Positions 58,931 to 64,000 of a stretch of DNA of 64,000 bases are shown here, piece by piece. Every line of letters begins with the position of its first letter. Position 1 is the stretch's first letter. This DNA comes from Pinus tabuliformis (taxonomy: Eukaryota > Streptophyta > Pinopsida > Pinales > Pinaceae). The stretch is from assembly GCA_031772625.1 (NCBI GenBank), contig CM062817.1, forward strand, positions 946,738,327 to 946,802,326, written 5' to 3'. A model generated the notes under the pieces. The model saw only the letters and a program-made list of their open reading frames with translations. It searched no databases and had not been told where the DNA came from. The position numbers were made by a program, and so were the translations under genes.

Positions 58931-59730
58931 CTCTCCTATCTATGATAGAACCAAAAACTTTTACTCAAGTAAGTAAGGATCCTCATTGGGTGGAAGCCAT
59001 GAAATGAGAAATGTCTCAAATCAAGAAAAATGGGACATGGGAGTTGGTACCTCATCCAAAGGATAAAAATATAATTGGAACTAAGTGGGTATTAAAAAAA
59101 AAATTGAATTAAGATGGAAAAATCATCATAAATAAGGCAGGACTCATTTGTAAACATTATTCACAAATTGAAGCAATCAATTTTGAAGAAACATTTGCAC
59201 CAGTGGCTCGTATGGAAGCTATATGGATGTTGTTGGCATTTGCAAGCTCAAAAGGATTCAAAGTCTATCAAATGGACGTAAAATTAGTGTTTTTGGATGG
59301 GGAACTCAAGGAAGAAGTATACATGGAGAAACCAAAAGGTTTTGATCTAGCATAAGGAAAAGACATTGTATGCAAGTTAAAAAAGGCATTATACGGTTTG
59401 AAACACGTTGCTAGAGTGTGGTACACAAGATTGGATCACTATCTAAAACAAAAAAAAAAACTTCAAAAAAGGGGTGGTATGAAGTAATCTCTACATGGAT
59501 ATGGATAAGTATAAATTACTAATCACCCTTATGTATGTTGATGATTTGATTCTTGGTAGAAATAACGATGAAATGAGCCATGAGTTTGCTCAAAATATGT
59601 CAAAATAATTTGAAATGTCAATTATTGGTGAGCTATCCTACTTCCTTGGACTACAAGTATCACAAACCACAATAGACATGTTTATCTGTCCAACAAAATA
59701 TCTCAAAGATATGCTTAAAATATATGGAAT
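58931..59730 (+). pseudogene. Element D reverse transcriptase, N-terminal part
   Basis: Copia RT with stops: FTQVSKDPHWVEAMK, GTWELVPHPKDKNIIGTKWVL, INFEETFAPVARMEAIWMLL, VYQMDVKLVFLDGELKEEVYME and CKLKKALYGLK. A poly-A run (59450-59461) shifts the frame. The catalytic box is seen as LMYVDDLILG in another frame near 59535. The frame is cut at 59730 by the hAT-like insertion, at the position YLKDMLKIYG. Confidence 0.85.
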
Positions 59731-60014
59731 CACTGGAAATTTTAGGGGCTAATATTTTCCCATGGGCTAATTTTCTATACTTTTTCCAAAAGAAAGATTC
59801 GCTAATTTCCATTTTTTTGTAAAAGTATGTGCCCAAAAATTATAAAATGAAATTATTTTACCCTAAAAATTGCCAAAAATACAAAAGTATTATAAATTTG
59901 AATATTTTTAGAAAGATATCTCCAAACATTTTATAGATTTCATATTATGGACTAATGGGATTCGCCAAGGTTTCTAAACTTTAATACAAATTTCCATCCT
60001 TTAAATTTTCCCTC
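59731..60014. mobile_element. hAT-like MITE (short form)
   Basis: 284 bases with an exact 8-base target duplication TATGGAAT at 59723-59730 and 60015-60022. The left end is CACTGGAAATTTTAGGGGC; the right end read inward is GAGGGAAAATTTAAAGG, an imperfect inverted repeat. The left part is close to one end of the 9453-10797 element (AATTTTAGGGGC followed by AATATTTTCCC or AATGTTTGCCC), so both belong to one family. Removing it rejoins the RT frame in sequence typical of copia pol. No coding. Confidence 0.82.
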
Positions 60015-60022
60015 TATGGAAT

Positions 60023-60783
60023 GGAAGAATGTGCACCTATGAGCACACCGATGACCACAAATTGCATATTAAGCAAAGATGATTAATCCCCCTCGGTAGA
60101 TGCAACTATTTAAAGGTCAATAATTAGAGCTCTCTTATACTTAAATGCTACAATAACTGACATTATGCAAGAAGTGGGAATGGTGGGAAGATTTAAATCA
60201 GCTCCTAAGAAATCCCACATGTTGGCTGTGAAAATAATTCTCAGATACTTGAAAGGAACAGTTGACTTTTGGTCTTTGGTATCCCAAAATCACAAATACT
60301 ACAGTGACACTTTATACTGATGTTGATTGGACTGAAAGCATGGATGATCATAAAAGAACTAGTGGAAATGCATTTTTTTATGGGAGATTTCCTAGTAGCT
60401 TGCCTCAACAGAAAACAGTCATCTATATCTCTGTCTAGAGTTGAATCTGAATATATAACCGTAGCTAAATGTTGTACACAAATACTATGGATGAAGGAAG
60501 CTTTGAAGGATGTCAACATAGAAACTAAACAACCAATCACCATCTATTGTGCAACAAAAGTGCTATCAGTCTCAGTAAAAATCTAGTTATGCATTCAAAT
60601 ACCAAACATATACCAATCAAGTATCATTTTCTCCATGAACAGGTGGTTGAACAAAACATCAAATTGGAATATATCAATACTAAGTAATAGATTGTAGATA
60701 TTTTCACCAAAGCTCTTCCTCGAGAATCATTTGAAAATCTCCATCAAAAGATGGGGGATATTGCTTTAGCATCACAATAAACT
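60023..60783 (+). pseudogene. Element D RT end and RNase H
   Basis: After the insertion pol resumes with a Ser/Thr-Pro-rich region, LLYLNAT and SHMLAVKIILRYLKGTVDF, then RNase H: LNRKQSSISLSRVESEYITVAKCCTQILWMKEALKD, where the usual S-x-x-E block is recognisable. IYCATKVLSVS has Ala where the conserved Asp of C-D-N would be. The tail PRESFENLHQKMGDIALAS is typical of this copia group. Frames shift near 60310. It ends before an untranslatable stretch rich in GGGGGA. Confidence 0.82.
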
Positions 60784-60926
60784 GATCATTAAGATGTTGC
60801 ATGATAGGGGGAGTAGTCTGACATGGGGAGCAGTTCAACAGGGGGAATCCTTGTGCACTCCTTCTCCATTGATGTCAAAGGGGGAGAGAAGAAGAATATT
60901 TCCACCAATGACACAGGGGGAGATTA

Positions 60927-62636
60927 TTGATCTAGATTATCATTGATGTCAATATGGAAATATTTTGGGATACCAAATGATGATGTGAAGCCAAGGATAA
61001 GAAGTGAAGCAACAAGAGAAAGAAGCCAAGGAAGAGAGCCATCAAGGAAGCCAAAGAGTAAGAGGAAGAATTTCATCAGAAGGAGTAAATAGGAACACGT
61101 AGCAGAAAAGGAAAGAACTACGAAACAAAGAGGAACACGCAACGAATGATCATAAATAGTGTTAACAAAGGAGTTAACAATACTATGAAAGAAATAAGAA
61201 GAGGGAGTATTGAACCATGGAAACCTATTAAAATTCCCAACACATGTAATAAAACATATCGGTGGCTTTGTATTGGTGACTTTACAAATGGTCTATTATG
61301 TGCCACTACCCAAAACCTTTGATGTGTGATATGAGGTATTGACCTAATAGGACCATAAAAACAATTTTAACGTAATACCGTGCCTGCCACTATTGGAAGT
61401 ATCACAAGTCATAAATACCACCACCCAAAACTTGTGATTGCGATACCATTATGGACATGTTGTACCATTGTAATACAACTCATTAAGAATATTGCATCCA
61501 TCGCATAATCGCAAACTATAAATTTTATTATGGATCACCACACCAAATACTCTAATTGCGTACTGTCAAACCATTACAATACTCCTTAAGGGAATATTGC
61601 ATCCATCGCATCAAAAGTTTCATACTGCAATTCTGAAAGGGTTGTCACTGCGTAAAACCTTGATTGCAATATTATTGTGGACCTGATCGCTCCATTATAA
61701 CATGCCCTAAAGAAACATCGAATCCATTGTATCATAACATTCTTATCACAAGACTTAAAGGGATGTAATTTGAAAACTCCGATTGCAATATAATATGCGA
61801 ACCTGATAGCTCCATTAGAATACACTTTTATGTAATATCGCATCTACCTCGTGGAGAATCATATCGCAAGTCTTGAGAATTTACATGCAAAACTGTTGAT
61901 TGCAATAAAGTTTGTGGACCTAACGCACTTATTAAGTATTTTTTAATATTATATCACATCCACTCCATCGGCAATATGGAAATTTGATATGTTATGAGAA
62001 TTCTTGTAAGAGACCTCCAAAATTTGCAATTGCGGGATTTCAGAAAATTATGATTGTGATTAATGACGTGGCATGTGGGGACTGCCCATATAGTCTCTCC
62101 TTTATGGCTTCTCCATAAGTATCCATAAGTTGGTCTATCCTTCCAAATGAACGTTTCATTTGTGTATTAGGGAAACTCATATAAATACAAGTTATAATAC
62201 CTCACCTTAAGCATCGATCAATTGGGTATCAGGCACAGAGAACAATTAAAAAAAGGTTCACAACTCATGAACTTGATGAGACAAAGGAATTATAAGCTCA
62301 AGAAGACACATATGATGAAGGTGGAGTAGAAGTCGAAGGCCAAGCAAAGAAGGAAACAAAAGACAGAGAAAGAGGACAATATTTTGACCTAATTCATCTT
62401 AGAAGGTTCGAACTGGAAGTGAAGCCATAGCACAGACAACTTGTTGGAAAGCTACAAGGACAATATTTTGTAAAGAAGTCCTTGGAAGTAGTATAATACA
62501 ATCAAACATTTATTTACAGAGTAAATCTACAAGTTCAGAGCCCTTGGGGTTTATGCCTCAGAATTGGAAGCATTGGTGTCCTTAGAGTTGGTGCTCCTAA
62601 ATTCAAAGTTGATGCCTTGGTAAGATAGGGTCGGAG
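60927..62636 (+). repeat. Element D, 3' LTR (truncated)
   Basis: Begins about 10 bases after the GGGGGAGA polypurine tract. It is homologous to the left LTR up to the block ggtcggag-gct at 62636, where the homology stops abruptly. Roughly 150-200 bases of the LTR end, including the part adjoining a PBS in the other copy, are missing. Confidence 0.8.
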
Positions 62637-62855
62637 AGCTGGACTTGTGAATGTTCTCATACATATGGTGGTCTTTGAGGTCTTCCCAAAATGTTTCCGT
62701 AAATGAATCATTAACCTCTTGCCATTCTAGCTTGATGTCCTTATCCAAAAACTACGTGGTAATACATAGATCAGTAGACTTGAGGACACTCATTCAATTG
62801 TTTCTCCAGTTGCACTTTCGTCAGTGTCCTTTGATCTTGCTCTCTTGGAGACCAT
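62637..62855 (-). pseudogene. Unknown ORF, inverted copy 2 (5' fragment)
   Basis: Minus-strand ATG at 62855, followed by coding clearly related to 42836 onward (DKDIKLEWQEVNDSFTETF against DKDIKLKWQ-stop-VNDAFIGTF). Only about 73 codons remain before the junction with the element D LTR. It shows that copy 1's stop after KWQ replaced a Glu codon in the family. Confidence 0.75.
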
Positions 62856-64000
62856 TGATCTTGTACTACTAAGAGTCAGGTGAACACCTGAAATATATGG
62901 AGAAAAAGTGACATGCATGCTAAGAGATCTGTCAGCGAAAACCAAAGAAAATTTAGGCAATGACATAACACGTACCTAGGGATTGATATGCAAATATTGC
63001 ATAATTTCGTCTGGGAGATTGGGTGACTGGATGCCAAAACCATGCAAAAGGAAGTCTGAGGTGTATGGGGGGCATGACTGGCTACTGGAATTGTTTAATG
63101 CACAATTCAGGTTGACTTCTGACTATTGGAATTGCTTAATGTGCAATTTTAGTTGGCAATGATTGTAGGCTCAGTGACTGCATTGTGAAACTTTCTAGGC
63201 CAACAATCACTGTCCCTTAGGATTGTGAAAAGTAGGCTTGGGAAATAACTTCTAGGAAGAAATGTTCATTTCTAGAGAGGAAGGCAGACACTTCCCTCTC
63301 AAGATTTCACAATTTTGTCTTGGTGAGGCATAGTCTACGTCGAGGCTGCCCAGACCCGCCGATGGGCAGCTAAATGCAAAGGTGACAGTGAATGTATGGT
63401 GATATAGAATGTAAGAAGAGGAAAATGATCATGCATGGGAAAAATGAATGAAAGACTCAGAAATGGAACAACATGCATGTGGGTGAAGCGAGTCACCGAA
63501 ACAACGATCGTTGATGCATACCAGTTTCATGCATGTGACATCAGTGAGATAGTAACGAAAACTAAAGCAGTGCTAGTACAAGCTAGTATGCATGTAAACT
63601 ATAGAAAGAATTCAAATAAATCAACAAAAAAACACTCACACCAATGAAAACACAAAAAGTGACAAAAATGATGAAAAAAACAAGTTGAGACCACTTACTC
63701 GTGAATAGTTGAGCTAGATGTGTCGAGGAGTCCTAGATGTGTTGTGGGATGTCAAAGCTCTAATATCGATGTGAAAGAATGAGCTTTGATGCGTAGAATA
63801 AATAAGTTTGAAGTCATGACACGCATGCAACAAATCTAGGAGAAAATGACACTTTGAGGAAATATTCCAAAACAATCTTTGCATGTAACCTATGGTTGCT
63901 AAAAATAGGTTCCTAAGTCAAGGGATGCTTTGTGCATGTTTCCTTTCTTCTAGGAAAATCAACCCATGCATGCATGTCAATTTTCATTGGTCCTAGGCGG
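62856..64000 (-). other. Leader of the unknown ORF, inverted copy 2
   Basis: Inverted counterpart of 41690-42835, running off the window edge. Shared blocks include the ACATGCATGTGGGTGAAGCG region (63473-63492) and the TTATTTATTC region near 63805. No gene of its own. Confidence 0.6.

Larger units (their letters stand above)
53129..62636 (+). mobile_element. Element D: decayed Ty1/copia retrotransposon
   Basis: Plus-strand copia element. The left LTR is about 53129-55671, including a solo C-family LTR. PBS at 55674-55684 and gag from 55736; then protease, integrase, RT and RNase H. A polypurine tract ACAGGGGGAGA lies near 60917, and the right LTR is 60927-62636. The right LTR is cut off at 62636, where an unrelated inverted copy of the unknown ORF begins. 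Domain order and gag are reminiscent of SIRE/Maximus-type copia elements; this is tentative. A hAT-like element sits in the RT/RNase H region. No target duplication was found. Confidence 0.85.

Overview
The window looks like intergenic DNA from a plant with a large, retrotransposon-rich nuclear genome. I favour a gymnosperm, but the sequence alone does not settle the species. I see no intact host gene, no rRNA or tRNA gene, and nothing bacterial. Almost every recognisable coding stretch is a decayed retroelement gene: Ty3/gypsy gag-pol, two Ty1/copia gag-pol copies, and gag or unknown ORFs of non-autonomous elements. All carry stops, frameshifts or lost catalytic residues.

Layout. 1-6260: a broken gag fragment on the minus strand, followed by a 2.1 kb direct tandem duplication that includes the gag N-terminus. 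6261-39984: one very large nested Ty3/gypsy insertion on the minus strand. It has 1.68 kb LTRs, a primer-binding site matching tRNA-Asp, and a TAAAG target duplication on both sides. Its body holds gag, protease, RT, RNase H and integrase, then a palindrome array and a long third ORF downstream of pol. Two younger elements interrupt it. Element B (8837-20224, TSD TGCTT) has 2304-base LTRs, an initiator-Met PBS and only an unknown coiled-coil-type ORF. Element F (29930-37858, TSD CCTGA) codes only for gag-like zinc knuckles and a protease. Element B is itself interrupted: its left LTR by a hAT-like DNA element (9453-10797), its right LTR by a small plus-strand gypsy deletion derivative C (15910-19303, TSD CAAAC). 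Removing the insertions gives a giant element of about 14.4 kb and two element-B LTRs of identical length.

39985-64000: a degenerate unknown ORF with a long leader (41.7-45.9 kb); a decayed minus-strand copia element G (48.2-52.4 kb); and a decayed plus-strand copia element D (about 53.13-62.64 kb). D's LTRs carry about six diverged 118-base repeats, its left LTR contains a solo LTR of the C family, and its RT region contains a second, shorter hAT-like element. Last comes an inverted second copy of the unknown leader plus ORF (62.6-64.0 kb).

The genes do not cooperate in a host pathway. They record successive insertions: giant element first, then B and F, then C and the hAT-like element, followed by decay rich in CAG/CGA/TGG-to-stop changes. 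The least explained parts are the third ORF with its upstream palindrome array and element-wide GGAACARC motif, the coding-poor elements B and F, and the inverted pair of unknown ORFs.
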